A DNA stretch of 58,727 nt from Paracoccus caeni. GTDB lineage: Bacteria; Pseudomonadota; Alphaproteobacteria; Rhodobacterales; Rhodobacteraceae. The translations under genes were made by a program, and so were the position numbers. The stretch lies in the NCBI RefSeq assembly GCF_016629665.1, contig NZ_JAEPRQ010000013.1, positions 1 through 58,727 on the forward strand, given 5' to 3'. Positions 48,843 to 57,512 of this stretch are shown in pieces (position 1 is the stretch's first letter; each line of letters opens with the position of its first letter). The notes under the pieces were generated by a model. The model saw only the letters and a program-made list of their open reading frames with translations, did not search any database and had not been told where the DNA came from.

Positions 48843-50264
48843 GTGAATTTGCGTCTTGTAAGATTACTGAGCGGGGACGGGTTGCGCAGCCGGGCCCTGC
48901 GGGGAACGGCCATCACCTTAGGCGGCACGGCAGGGCAGCAGCTTCTGCGGCTGATCTCTAATCTGATTCTCACCCGGCTTCTTTTTCCCGAAGCCTTTGG
49001 CCTGATGGCGCTGATTCAGACCTTCATGGTCGGGCTTCAGATGTTTTCCGATATCGGGCTGCGCCCCTCGATCATCCAGAACAAGCGCGGTGAGGAGGCC
49101 GATTTCCTGAACACGGCCTGGACCATTCAGGTCATCCGCGGCGTCGTGCTGTGGTTGGCTGCCTGTGCCCTGGCTTGGCCATTGTCCATTTTCTATATGG
49201 AGCCGCAGATTCTGCAGCTTTTGCCGGTGGTCGGGCTGAACGCCCTTCTCATGGGCTTCGCCACGACCAAGACCTCAACAGCGAACCGTAACTTGCAGCT
49301 CGGGCGATTGACCGTGATCGGCATGATCACGCAGGCGCTCGGTATTGTCATCACGATCGCTTGCGCGCTGGTCTGGCCGTCGGTCTGGGCGCTGGTCATC
49401 GGATCGCTGATCGGCACGCTCGCCACCGTGATCGCGGGACATTGGTTCATGCCCGGCATCGCCAACCGTTTCCGCTGGGACCGTTCTGCTGCATATGAAC
49501 TGATCCGCTTCGGTCGCTTCATCTTCGTCAGCACACTGGCCGGGTTCTTCGTCAATCAGGGCGACAAGATCGTTCTGGGCAAGCTGGTCAGCTTCGCCGA
49601 TCTGGGCATCTATAATATCGGCTTCTTCATGGCATCCTTCCCGCTGATGCTGGGGGCGGCGGTGGCCGAGCGGGTGTTGTTTCCACTGTACCGGCAGGTT
49701 CGCCCGTCCGAGAGCCCCGAAAGTCGCACCAAGATCCGCCGTGCCCGCAGTTTGCTGACCGGAAGTCTGATCGTCTTGCTGGGTATATTGGCAGTCATCA
49801 GCAATCTGCTGATCGGCCTGCTTTATGATCCGCGCTATGCGGCGGCGGGGCCGATCCTGATCGTGCTGGTGTTGATGCAGCTCCCGGTGGCGCTGACCAT
49901 TGGCAATTCACAGCTTCTGCTGGCCGAGGGAAATTCGCGCGACTTCTCGAAGCTGGTGCTGCTGCAGGCGGTGCTGAATTTCATCTATATGCTGGCAGGG
50001 TTCTGGCTGTTCGGGATCTTCGGTGTTCTGCTGGTTCAGGGGCTGATCACGCTGACGATCTACCCGCTGCAGCAATATTACCTGCGTCGCCATCATGGCA
50101 CCGATCTGCAAAGAGACGCGCAGTTCGCCCTCATCGGGCTGGCCTTCGCGGTATTGGCGATCTGGTGGAACTGGGAGGTGCTGAGCCAGTTCTTCATCAC
50201 CTCACGGGCCGCCGCGCCGTTTCTGACCGGAAGCTGGCATCCGGCGACGGTCTTCGGCGGCTGA
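48843..50264 (+). CDS. Wzx-type oligosaccharide flippase (MOP superfamily)
   Basis: A 473-aa polytopic protein with about 12-14 membrane segments. RGTAITLGGTAGQQLLRLIS and NLILTRLLFPEAFGLMALIQ open the flippase fold; later segments such as LVSFADLGIYNIGFFMASF fit the polysaccharide transporter/WzxC group. It moves the undecaprenyl-linked repeat unit from the cytoplasmic to the periplasmic side for polymerisation. The start is GTG 48843. Convergent with the GT2 gene (5-bp gap) and divergent from the GT4 gene on the left. Confidence 0.9.
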   Translation: MNLRLVRLLSGDGLRSRALRGTAITLGGTAGQQLLRLISNLILTRLLFPEAFGLMALIQTFMVGLQMFSDIGLRPSIIQNKRGEEADFLNTAWTIQVIRGVVLWLAACALAWPLSIFYMEPQILQLLPVVGLNALLMGFATTKTSTANRNLQLGRLTVIGMITQALGIVITIACALVWPSVWALVIGSLIGTLATVIAGHWFMPGIANRFRWDRSAAYELIRFGRFIFVSTLAGFFVNQGDKIVLGKLVSFADLGIYNIGFFMASFPLMLGAAVAERVLFPLYRQVRPSESPESRTKIRRARSLLTGSLIVLLGILAVISNLLIGLLYDPRYAAAGPILIVLVLMQLPVALTIGNSQLLLAEGNSRDFSKLVLLQAVLNFIYMLAGFWLFGIFGVLLVQGLITLTIYPLQQYYLRRHHGTDLQRDAQFALIGLAFAVLAIWWNWEVLSQFFITSRAAAPFLTGSWHPATVFGG

Positions 50265-50269
50265 CGGGA

Positions 50270-51289
50270 CTACTTGTATTCGATCAACCGTCCATCACGG
50301 CCCACAAGACGCCGGAACCAGTATTCGATCACGCCAAACGCCTCGGGGATCTTGCCAAGGGTCAGGAAGCCCGCATGGGTCAGATCGCCATCGCGCCAGG
50401 ACAGGCGCAGGATCTGCGCGGGCCAGGCCAGAAACAGCAGCAGGAAGACCGGGTTGATCAGAAATGTCCCCAGCAGCGCCAGAACCGGCAGGCCCAGCCC
50501 CCAGGCCAGCGCTCTTCGGGTCTGGGCGACATTGTGGCGCTCGGGCGGTGCGCCATGCAGGGCGGCACCTTCGGCATAGGCATAGCCGGTGCGCCGACGA
50601 CGGCGCCACCATTGCCCGAAGCGGTGGATCGCCGCGTCATGGCGGGCCATTTCCGCATCCAGCCGCCAGATCTGCCAGCCCGCCCGGCGCAGGCGCACGC
50701 AAAGCTCTGGCTCTTCACCGGCGATCAATTCGGGCTTGAAGCCGCCCGCCTCGTGGAAATGCGCCGCGCGCATCATCACGATGCCACCGCAGGCGCGGGT
50801 CTGGCCAAGAGGCGTATCCCATTCGTGGTCGATCATCCGGTTATAGATCGAGGCCTCGGGATCGATCTCACGCAGGCGACCGCAAACCGCAGCAACGATG
50901 GGATTGTCGGTGAGGAAATCCGCCGCCAGCGGCACCCATTCGGCCTCGATCGTGCAATCGCCGTCGATGAACTGGATATAATCCGCCCCCTGCGGCAGCG
51001 CCGCCACCCCCGCATTGCGCGCCCGCGCCGCGGTGAAGGGCTGTGACATATCAAGCTCGACCACGATGGCGCCGCGGGCCTGCGCCTCGGCCAGACTGCC
51101 ATCGGTCGAGCCGGAATCGACATAGACCACATGCCGCAGCCCCGCCGCCTTCAGACTGTCGAGACAGCCGATCAGCCGTTGCCCCTCATTGCGGCCAATG
51201 GCCACCGCATCGATGACCGGGGAAAGGGCCGGACCGGGGTTGGGATCGGTATCGGTATCGGTCGAAGGATCGTGAGGGGTGGAGGACAT
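50270..51289 (-). CDS. Membrane-associated family 2 glycosyltransferase
   Basis: A 339-aa GT2 protein. The GT-A domain is clear in VIDAVAIGRNEGQRLIGCLD, HVVYVDSGSTDGSLAEAQAR and DYIQFIDGDCTIEAEWVPLA, with the DGD metal-binding site, and CGGIVMMRAAHFHEAGGF before the acceptor region. One or two membrane segments lie near the C-terminus (ALAWGLGLPVLALLGTFLIN, PVFLLLFLAWPAQIL). ATG 51287-51289 is taken; a TTG two codons earlier is an alternative. It follows the polymerase gene by 45 bp and probably belongs to the same transcript, acting on the exopolysaccharide repeat. Confidence 0.86.
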   Translation of the reverse strand: MSSTPHDPSTDTDTDPNPGPALSPVIDAVAIGRNEGQRLIGCLDSLKAAGLRHVVYVDSGSTDGSLAEAQARGAIVVELDMSQPFTAARARNAGVAALPQGADYIQFIDGDCTIEAEWVPLAADFLTDNPIVAAVCGRLREIDPEASIYNRMIDHEWDTPLGQTRACGGIVMMRAAHFHEAGGFKPELIAGEEPELCVRLRRAGWQIWRLDAEMARHDAAIHRFGQWWRRRRRTGYAYAEGAALHGAPPERHNVAQTRRALAWGLGLPVLALLGTFLINPVFLLLFLAWPAQILRLSWRDGDLTHAGFLTLGKIPEAFGVIEYWFRRLVGRDGRLIEYK

Positions 51290-51334
51290 CTGCAACTTAC
51301 TCGACGGGAACAGGGGGAAAGACAGGGTTCCGGC

Positions 51335-52792
51335 TCAGGCCGGATGAACAAGATGAGGCGGGTGCCGCCGGGTCTGACGGCTGTAACGGGTCTGGCGGTC
51401 GGGCAGCACGGCATCGGTTTCGGCCACCGCATCGGGTTCGGGCAACCGGCCCAGTTCCAGCCTGCCAGCCAATGCTCCGGCCAGCAGCCATGTCACCGGG
51501 GTCAGCGTGGCATTGGGCAGAAGGTCCAGCAGATTGGCGGTCAATGCCAGCGCAATCCCCGCCGTCGCCGGGGTCAGGGCCATTTTTCGCCACCTGAGCG
51601 CCAGAAAGATCAGCGGCAGGGTCAGCAGCCCAAGCTCGGCCAGATAGCCGATCCAGCCGCCGGTGCCGATCGACATGACCCAATAGCCGTCGGTCACGCT
51701 GATATCCTGTCCGGTCTCGTCATAGACCCGGTTGCGGCCCCAGCCTCCCCAGCCGAAAAGCGGCCGCTCATTGGCTTTCGCCAGCAGGATATCCTCATTC
51801 TCGATCCGGAAAGCCAGCGAATCCGCCCGTGCCGTATCAATGCTTTGCGCGATGCTGATCACCTGCCCGACCGGGACCAGCCCGGCCCCGCGCAGCATCG
51901 GATAGGTCAGCACGATCCCGGCAAGCACCGCAGCGGTCAGCACCTGCAGACGGACCGGCAGGAAAACGATCACCAGCCCAAGAGCCAGCCCGATCGCCAG
52001 CGCGCCCATGCCCTTGGCCAGAACCAGCATCATGAAGAGCCAGGCTGCCGCCAGCATCCATTGCATCCGTGGCTTGCCAGTGCTGGAACGCCACAGGGCC
52101 AGCGCCGCAAGAAAGCTGCCGCAGAAGAAGATCGCCAGCCACAAGCCGTGATGCAGGAAGACCACCGGCCGGAAGCCCCCGGCGCGAACATGCTGCAGCC
52201 ATTGATGCGGGAAATAGCCATAAATCATCCGGCTGAGCTGCGGCGACATCCGCACCTCGTAAAGCGCGGGCAGGGTATAGATCAGCCCGGCCAAGGCCAG
52301 TGCTATCAGCAATTGCTTATGCGCGTCGGGATGGGCGATGTATTTGCGCGCCAGCAGGAAGGGCAGCAGCGCAAAAAGCGAGTTTCCCGTCATCGACAGC
52401 GCATCATAGACGCGCAGGCTCGACAGGGGGCGGCCGCCATAGTTCAGCGGGTCGCCATTGGTGAAGACGGTGCCGACCACGCCGATCAGCAGCACCGCCA
52501 GCAACAGCCGCACGATCCTGTTTCGCGGCACCTGGCCGGTCAGGATCATGCCCTGAGGCATCGCCCGAATGCGTGGCAGGGTCAGCAGCATCGTCGCCGC
52601 CAGCAGCGCACAAAGCGCCGAGATCGAGGCCTTGTTCAGTGTCGGCACCGCAGGCAGGTCGATCGAGAAATTTGCCGGCAGGAACAGGTAGCCGCCCAGA
52701 ACCGACCATGCCACCGCCGTCGCGGGCATACGCTTCGCGAAGAGGTGAAAGATCACCCCGATCCAGATCAGGATGACGATCGGCCCGATCAT
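51335..52792 (-). CDS. O-antigen ligase/polymerase family protein (Wzy-like)
   Basis: A 485-aa protein with about 10-12 hydrophobic segments and the O-antigen ligase family layout. A large periplasmic loop lies around residues 320-380 (ANERPLFGWGGWGRNRVYDE), the motif seen in Wzy and WaaL type proteins. It is expected to polymerise flipped repeat units in the periplasm. ATG 52790-52792 is preferred, as the longer frame (to 52963) adds a basic, low-complexity leader unlike the family. It is followed by the GT2 gene and preceded by a hairpin (52994-53015) that ends the VPLPA-CTERM transcript. Confidence 0.85.
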   Translation of the reverse strand: MIGPIVILIWIGVIFHLFAKRMPATAVAWSVLGGYLFLPANFSIDLPAVPTLNKASISALCALLAATMLLTLPRIRAMPQGMILTGQVPRNRIVRLLLAVLLIGVVGTVFTNGDPLNYGGRPLSSLRVYDALSMTGNSLFALLPFLLARKYIAHPDAHKQLLIALALAGLIYTLPALYEVRMSPQLSRMIYGYFPHQWLQHVRAGGFRPVVFLHHGLWLAIFFCGSFLAALALWRSSTGKPRMQWMLAAAWLFMMLVLAKGMGALAIGLALGLVIVFLPVRLQVLTAAVLAGIVLTYPMLRGAGLVPVGQVISIAQSIDTARADSLAFRIENEDILLAKANERPLFGWGGWGRNRVYDETGQDISVTDGYWVMSIGTGGWIGYLAELGLLTLPLIFLALRWRKMALTPATAGIALALTANLLDLLPNATLTPVTWLLAGALAGRLELGRLPEPDAVAETDAVLPDRQTRYSRQTRRHPPHLVHPA

Positions 52793-52993
52793 CCGGCCAT
52801 GCCCCCCTGCCCCTTGTCCTGCAATCGTCCTGCGGCTCTGTCGATCATCCTGCTTCCGGTCGTCCTGCGGGCCACCCGCCTGCCGCCCGCATAGCAGAGC
52901 GGCGCATGGATGTGCGACAAAAACTGCGCGCCCGATGGCCTCCCGGCACCATTCTCGTCTCACAATCCCGCGAAATTGTCGCAGCCGAGGTTA

Positions 52994-53015
52994 AGGAAGA
53001 ACCGCAGTTCTTCCT
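52994..53015 (-). terminator. Hairpin after the VPLPA-CTERM gene
   Basis: AGGAAGAAC (52994-53002) and GTTCTTCCT (53007-53015) make a perfect 9-bp stem with a 4-base loop, starting about 20 bp beyond the minus-strand VPLPA-CTERM stop. On the minus strand it is followed by TTAACC. It fits a terminator separating this gene from the polymerase gene. Confidence 0.55.
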
Positions 53016-53033
53016 GCCCTGACAGCATTCGTA

Positions 53034-53867
53034 TCAATCTTGCCGGATTGCGGGCCGTCTGCGTCGGATCAGGGCCAATCCGCCAAGCCCGCCCAGCAGC
53101 AGCAGCGCCGGTGCCGGCAGCGGCGTCGAGACCAGATCGACCTCTGGCTGTGCTTCCAGCCGATCCGGGTTCATCGTCATTTCCCGCGACGAATAGGCCC
53201 CGGTGCCGCTGGAATAGGTAAAGCGGAACACGTCGAAGCTGTCGGCGGTCAGCGTGACGAAGCGGGACCTGTCCAGATCGTAGAAGGTCGGATCGGTCTC
53301 ATCGATCAGCAGGCCGAAGAAAGCGATATCAAGCCTGAAACTTCCCACCGATGACAGGGCATAGGGGTCGAAATCGGGCCAGAAGACACCATTCCCGGCC
53401 CGCACATCCAGCTCGACGCTTGCCAGCGCGTGATCGCCGATGATGTCGCCTGGCATGGACAGCGACGGCACAAGGCTGGTCGCGCCGCCGAAGCGGTCGG
53501 TCAGCGGGCCATCGGGCAGATCCTCGGCATTGTTGGTGCCGCCGTCATAGCGATGTTCGCCATAGATCGGCACGGTATTGCCACTACGGTTCATGTCCAG
53601 TTCGGCGAAGGCGGATTCGCTGTAGATTTCGCCATTGGTGACGCCCATCGACTGAAAGCGCAGCCAGTAGCGCTCATTCGCGCTCATGCCGATCGCGGTG
53701 GCGTCAATGCTGCCCTCGATCTCGGCGGTGCCCAGCAGGAAGCGGTCATCATCGGAGCAGATCGACGGCCAGTCGAGACAGGTGGCGGCAGCAGCGGGGA
53801 TGGTATGAGCCAGCGAGATCAGCAGGAATGCCGGAACCAGCGCCACGGCCCTTGCAAAAGACTTCAT
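53034..53867 (-). CDS. VPLPA-CTERM sorting protein 1
   Basis: A 277-aa secreted protein with an N-terminal signal peptide (VALVPAFLLISLAHTIPAAA) and a C-terminal VPLPA-CTERM tail: STPLPAPALLLLGGLGGLAL then a cluster of arginines (IRRRRPAIRQD). The middle 220 residues are acidic and beta-rich (for example RYWLRFQSMGVTNGEIYSES), without a family I recognise; two cysteines lie near the mature N-terminus (TCLDWPSICSDDD). It should be processed by XrtD and released or attached to the surface or matrix. Divergent from the GT4 gene 54126-55352. Confidence 0.88.
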   Translation of the reverse strand: MKSFARAVALVPAFLLISLAHTIPAAAATCLDWPSICSDDDRFLLGTAEIEGSIDATAIGMSANERYWLRFQSMGVTNGEIYSESAFAELDMNRSGNTVPIYGEHRYDGGTNNAEDLPDGPLTDRFGGATSLVPSLSMPGDIIGDHALASVELDVRAGNGVFWPDFDPYALSSVGSFRLDIAFFGLLIDETDPTFYDLDRSRFVTLTADSFDVFRFTYSSGTGAYSSREMTMNPDRLEAQPEVDLVSTPLPAPALLLLGGLGGLALIRRRRPAIRQD

Positions 53868-54125
53868 TTCAAATACCTCAGCACCACATTACGATGGGTA
53901 AACTAGCGGACCGAAAAGGATTTCGGCAGCGCCAAAAACGACGGCGAGGCATGGACCGGCGAAGAGTCGCCTTCCACGAGAAGATGATACGTTATTTTCA
54001 CCGTCATGCCCATGAAGCGGCGCCGCTAAAGCAGGCCCTTCATCAGCATTTCCTGACTAAAAGCCGATTGACTTGCAGGCGGTGTCCCGCCCAGAAGCCT
54101 TGGGAACGCCCCTGCCGGAAGCATC

Positions 54126-55352
54126 ATGACCAGATCCGCCCGCATCGCCTATCTGACCGGAGAATATCCCGCCGTCTCGCATACCTTCATCCTGCGAGAG
54201 GTTCTGGCGCTGAGGGCGCTTGGCCATGACATCCGCACCTGCTCGATCCGGCGCACCGGGCCCGAGCATCATCGCGGCCCGGATGAAAAAGAGGCTGCCG
54301 CCACCACCTTCCATGTCCTTGATGCCGCGAAGAATCCCGCGACCCTGCTGGGCGCGCTTGGCTGGGCATTGAAGCGTCCGGGGCGGTTGCTGTCGGCGCT
54401 GCGATTAGCGCTGCGGACCCGGTCCGCCGGGATCAAGGCGACGATCTGGCAGGTCTTCTATGTCCTCGAAGCGCTGGTTCTGGCACGACATTGCGACCGC
54501 GAGGGGATCACCCGGATCCACAACCATTTCGCCATGGCCTCGTCCACCGTGGCGATGCTGGCGGCAGAGCTTGCAGGCATTCCCTACAGCTTCACCCTGC
54601 ATGGTCCGGCCGATTTCTGGGATACCGGGCGCTGGCGGCTGGACGAGAAGATCGCGCGGGCCGATTTCGTTGCCTGCATCAGCCAGTTCAGCCGCTCGCA
54701 GGGAATGCTGTTTGCCGATCCGCGCCACTGGCCGCGCCTGCATATCATCCATTGCGGCATCGAACCGGACCGCTATGCCCCGGATCCCGCGCGACCAGCG
54801 GGGCGCAATGTGCTGTTCATCGGTCGTCTGGCCGCCGCCAAGGGCGTGCCGGTGCTGCTTGAAGCCTTTGCCGGGCTGCATGCGACCTTTCCCGATGCGC
54901 GGCTGACGCTGATCGGGGACGGACCGGCGCGCGCCGATCTGACAGCGCGCGCGGCTGAATTGGGTATCGCCGATGCCGTGCGCTTCACCGGCTATCTGAA
55001 CCAGGACGAGGTCGCGGCGGAACTGGCGCGCTGCGATCTCTTCGCCCTGCCCTCTTTCGCGGAAGGTGTGCCGGTGGTGCTGATGGAGGCCATGGCCAGC
55101 CGCCGCCCGGTTCTGGCGACGCGGATTGCGGGCATTCCGGAACTGGTCGAGGATGGCGTCTCGGGCCGGATCGTCGCGCCGGGCGATATTGCGGGTTTTG
55201 CCACGGCGATGACCGAGGTTCTGGCCGATCCCGAAGCCGCGCGACGGATGGGTGAGGCCGGGCAGCGGAAGGTGGCAACTGAGTTCAACCAGCGGCTCGA
55301 AGCGGAAAAGCTGGGGCGGCTGTTTGAAGGGGGGACTGATCCTCACAGGTGA
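54126..55352 (+). CDS. Family 4 glycosyltransferase (colanic-acid WcaL-like)
   Basis: A 408-aa GT-B transferase. The N-terminal ARIAYLTGEYPAVSHTFILR is characteristic of the exopolysaccharide GT4 group (WcaL/AmsK-like). PYSFTLHGPADFWDTGRWRL is the acceptor region, RNVLFIGRLAAAKGVPVLLE and LFALPSFAEGVPVVLMEAMA the donor side, with the E-x7-E style motif. It adds a sugar to the lipid-linked unit. GGAAG lies just before the ATG. It lies among the exopolysaccharide and sorting genes and is convergent with the GT2 gene. Confidence 0.87.
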   Translation: MTRSARIAYLTGEYPAVSHTFILREVLALRALGHDIRTCSIRRTGPEHHRGPDEKEAAATTFHVLDAAKNPATLLGALGWALKRPGRLLSALRLALRTRSAGIKATIWQVFYVLEALVLARHCDREGITRIHNHFAMASSTVAMLAAELAGIPYSFTLHGPADFWDTGRWRLDEKIARADFVACISQFSRSQGMLFADPRHWPRLHIIHCGIEPDRYAPDPARPAGRNVLFIGRLAAAKGVPVLLEAFAGLHATFPDARLTLIGDGPARADLTARAAELGIADAVRFTGYLNQDEVAAELARCDLFALPSFAEGVPVVLMEAMASRRPVLATRIAGIPELVEDGVSGRIVAPGDIAGFATAMTEVLADPEAARRMGEAGQRKVATEFNQRLEAEKLGRLFEGGTDPHR

Positions 55353-55434
55353 GGCGAAAGTCCCGCCGGGCAAGGGATCTCGGAGCTTCTGCGTCACCTG
55401 CGCTCGGCCAAAACCTTGGGCCGGGGCGTATCGC

Positions 55435-56388
55435 TCATCTGCTTCCCTGCCACCGGCTGGCCCGCTCGGCCTCGATTTCGGCGACCGCACGGGCCTTGCC
55501 GACACGCAGGGCGCGGCGCTGATAGGCGCGGATGAAATCGCGTAGCCCGGCATCGCCATGTTGCGGCACCCGTCGCAGCCATGCGCCCAGATAACCCTGA
55601 ATGGTCGCCAGACCGCCCAGCACATAGGGCGGATGCGCCATCCGATAGACCCCCGTGGCCACGAAATAGGCCGGGTCCGAGCCCATGTAGTACTGCCCAA
55701 AGCCGTGACGGCGGCGGCCGGTGAAAACGCTCTTCTGGCTGGAGCCCATTGGCCGCAGATGTTCGAAGCGCAAATCGTCGCCATTCCAGCTGACCACGAT
55801 CCAGCCCAATTGCCGCGCCTTGTGGCAGTCGATCGCGTCCCACATGACCTCGCGGACGAAGCCACCGATTTCATTGAAACATTCGCGGCGATAGAACTTG
55901 GTCATGCCGACCGACATCTCATCGCCGCATTTCTCGGAAATCCACTGCCCCGCCGGATTACGGAACCACGGTTTGCCCGAGCAGGAACCGATGCGGGGAT
56001 TGTCCTCCATTCGCTGCATCAGAATCTCGAAATAACGCGGCGGCAAATCGAGATCGAGATCGAGCTTGCAGAGATAGGGAAAGGCGGCGGCATCGATCTG
56101 GTCGAGCCCGTAATAGAACGCCTCGATCACCCCCGGCCCGACGGCGCGATGGCCGCGGTCGGGCTTGGTCACAACGCGGATGAAGGGATGGCGGGCGGCA
56201 TAGTCAGCCAGGATCGCCGGGGTCTCGTCGGTCGAGCCGTCATCGACGATCAGCCACAGCGCCGGAGGCACGCTTTGCGTCACCACGCTGTCCAATGTGC
56301 GGCGCATGTATTCGGCCTCGTTCCGGCAGGGCGAGACCAGCAGATAAGCACGCGAATGAGCGGGCGAATCGAGGGGTGAATCGGACAT
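55435..56388 (-). CDS. Family 2 glycosyltransferase
   Basis: A 317-aa GT-A glycosyltransferase. AYLLVSPCRNEAEYMRRTLD, PALWLIVDDGSTDETPAILA and YLCKLDLDLDLPPRYFEILM (with the acidic metal site) are the GT2 blocks; later GGFVREVMWDAIDCHKARQL is the acceptor side. It has no clear membrane segment. ATG 56386-56388 is chosen as it starts just before the fold; an upstream frame to 56580 adds an unlikely leader. It probably builds part of the exopolysaccharide repeat. Divergent from the second VPLPA-CTERM gene. Confidence 0.85.
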   Translation of the reverse strand: MSDSPLDSPAHSRAYLLVSPCRNEAEYMRRTLDSVVTQSVPPALWLIVDDGSTDETPAILADYAARHPFIRVVTKPDRGHRAVGPGVIEAFYYGLDQIDAAAFPYLCKLDLDLDLPPRYFEILMQRMEDNPRIGSCSGKPWFRNPAGQWISEKCGDEMSVGMTKFYRRECFNEIGGFVREVMWDAIDCHKARQLGWIVVSWNGDDLRFEHLRPMGSSQKSVFTGRRRHGFGQYYMGSDPAYFVATGVYRMAHPPYVLGGLATIQGYLGAWLRRVPQHGDAGLRDFIRAYQRRALRVGKARAVAEIEAERASRWQGSR

Positions 56389-56702
56389 GCAGCACTCACT
56401 GGTAAAACTGTTTCCAGCTTCTGGCCGCTCGCGTCGCGAATCGCAAGTCAGCCGTCTGATTCGTCCTTTCTGATCATCGTTCGGGTTGACGTGACCGGTC
56501 GGTTTCTCGCGCCGCGTGTGTCGCTTTATTAACCCTCGCCCGGCGCGCGCGGCGGGGTCGATAATTTGGGCGCAGTCCATCAGAAACCAATCAAGGTAAG
56601 GGCTTTCGGCCTTGATAATGCTTGTTGCAAATAGGCGGGACTGTTAAAAATTTAATGGAAGGTCGGCCTCCGCCGATAATAAATAGTGAACAGGTGAAAA
56701 AT
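56389..56702. promoter_or_regulatory. Divergent promoter region with inverted repeat
   Basis: A 314-bp region between a GT2 gene (minus) and VPLPA-CTERM protein 2 (plus). ATCAAGG (56590-56596) and CCTTGAT (56610-56616) form an inverted repeat with a 13-base spacer, followed by an AT-rich stretch that could carry the promoter of the sorted protein. No gene is recognised. Confidence 0.5.
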
Positions 56703-57299
56703 ATGCACGCTATGAAAATGCTTTTGGCTGGAGCCGTGCTGGCTATCTCGGCCGCGGGGGCGAATGCCGCCACCTATTACGCGAACAAGGTTATCGAGGC
56801 GGTTGACGGGACCTGCGGCACGCCGGGCAGCCTTGAGCTTTGCAACCCGGCTCGCAAGGACCCCAACAACGCGCTTCATGCCGCCGATGGTGCCTTCTAC
56901 TCGCTGGGCCTGGGCGGCTCGCTGACTGTCGGCTTTGCCAAGCCCTTGTTCCAGCCGGTGGACGAAGTCACGGTTTACGAGATCACCTATGACCGCGAAT
57001 ACGGTCATCATCAGGAAGCCGTGGACGTCTATGGGGTTCTGAATGGCGTCGAAACGTTCTTTGGTCGTCTTCTGAATACCACGACTTCGTCCTCGGTGTT
57101 CGCCACCTCGGCCTTCGAATACATCAAGCTTGTCGACGCGACAAAGGACCAATTCCCCTTTGGGGGCGGTGTGAAGGGCGACGGCTTTGACGTTGACAGC
57201 GTCAAGGTTGCCGCGATCCCCCTGCCGGCCACAGGGCTGCTGCTGCTGGGCGGTCTGGGCGGTCTGGCCGCGCTGCGTCGCCGCAAAAAAGCGGACTGA
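56703..57299 (+). CDS. VPLPA-CTERM sorting protein 2
   Basis: A 198-aa secreted protein directly upstream of XrtD. The signal peptide is MKMLLAGAVLAISAAGANAA; the mature part (about residues 25-170) contains two cysteines near its start (TCGTPGSLELCNPARKDP) and a beta-rich domain (QPVDEVTVYEITYDREYGHH) that resembles small choice-of-anchor lectin-like domains. The tail is AIPLPATGLLLLGGLGGLAA then LRRRKKAD, a clear VPLPA-CTERM signal. Start ATG 56703 (or 56712), with CAGGTGA ahead. A strong terminator follows, so it can be made in excess over the exosortase that processes it. Confidence 0.92.
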   Translation: MHAMKMLLAGAVLAISAAGANAATYYANKVIEAVDGTCGTPGSLELCNPARKDPNNALHAADGAFYSLGLGGSLTVGFAKPLFQPVDEVTVYEITYDREYGHHQEAVDVYGVLNGVETFFGRLLNTTTSSSVFATSAFEYIKLVDATKDQFPFGGGVKGDGFDVDSVKVAAIPLPATGLLLLGGLGGLAALRRRKKAD

Positions 57300-57323
57300 T
57301 CATTTTAGTTCGAAAAAACCGAG

Positions 57324-57350
57324 AACCCGCCTCAGGGCGGGTTTTCTTAT
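57324..57350 (+). terminator. Intrinsic terminator between VPLPA-CTERM 2 and xrtD
   Basis: AACCCGCC (57324-57331) pairs with GGCGGGTT (57336-57343) over a TCAG loop and is followed by TTCTTATTT. This is a standard Rho-independent terminator 25 bp after the stop codon. XrtD then needs its own promoter in 57351-57512. Confidence 0.85.
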
Positions 57351-57512
57351 TTCCACCTGAAAGCGCCGGTTCATTCTCGCAATGTAATGCGACAAGTTAA
57401 CCCGGATATGATTTCTTTATCGATCTCGCGAAAAACTGGTTAATGCAGTAAAGTCGCGAACCGGGAAAATTCCGACCGGATGCCGGTGTGACGTGTAAAG
57501 GGTGAATATGTG

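Noticed and set aside
51131..52894. 587-aa plus-strand frame opposite the polymerase gene
   Set aside because: It has an extremely Gln/Arg/His/Pro-rich composition typical of the antisense of a membrane protein; no domain is seen.
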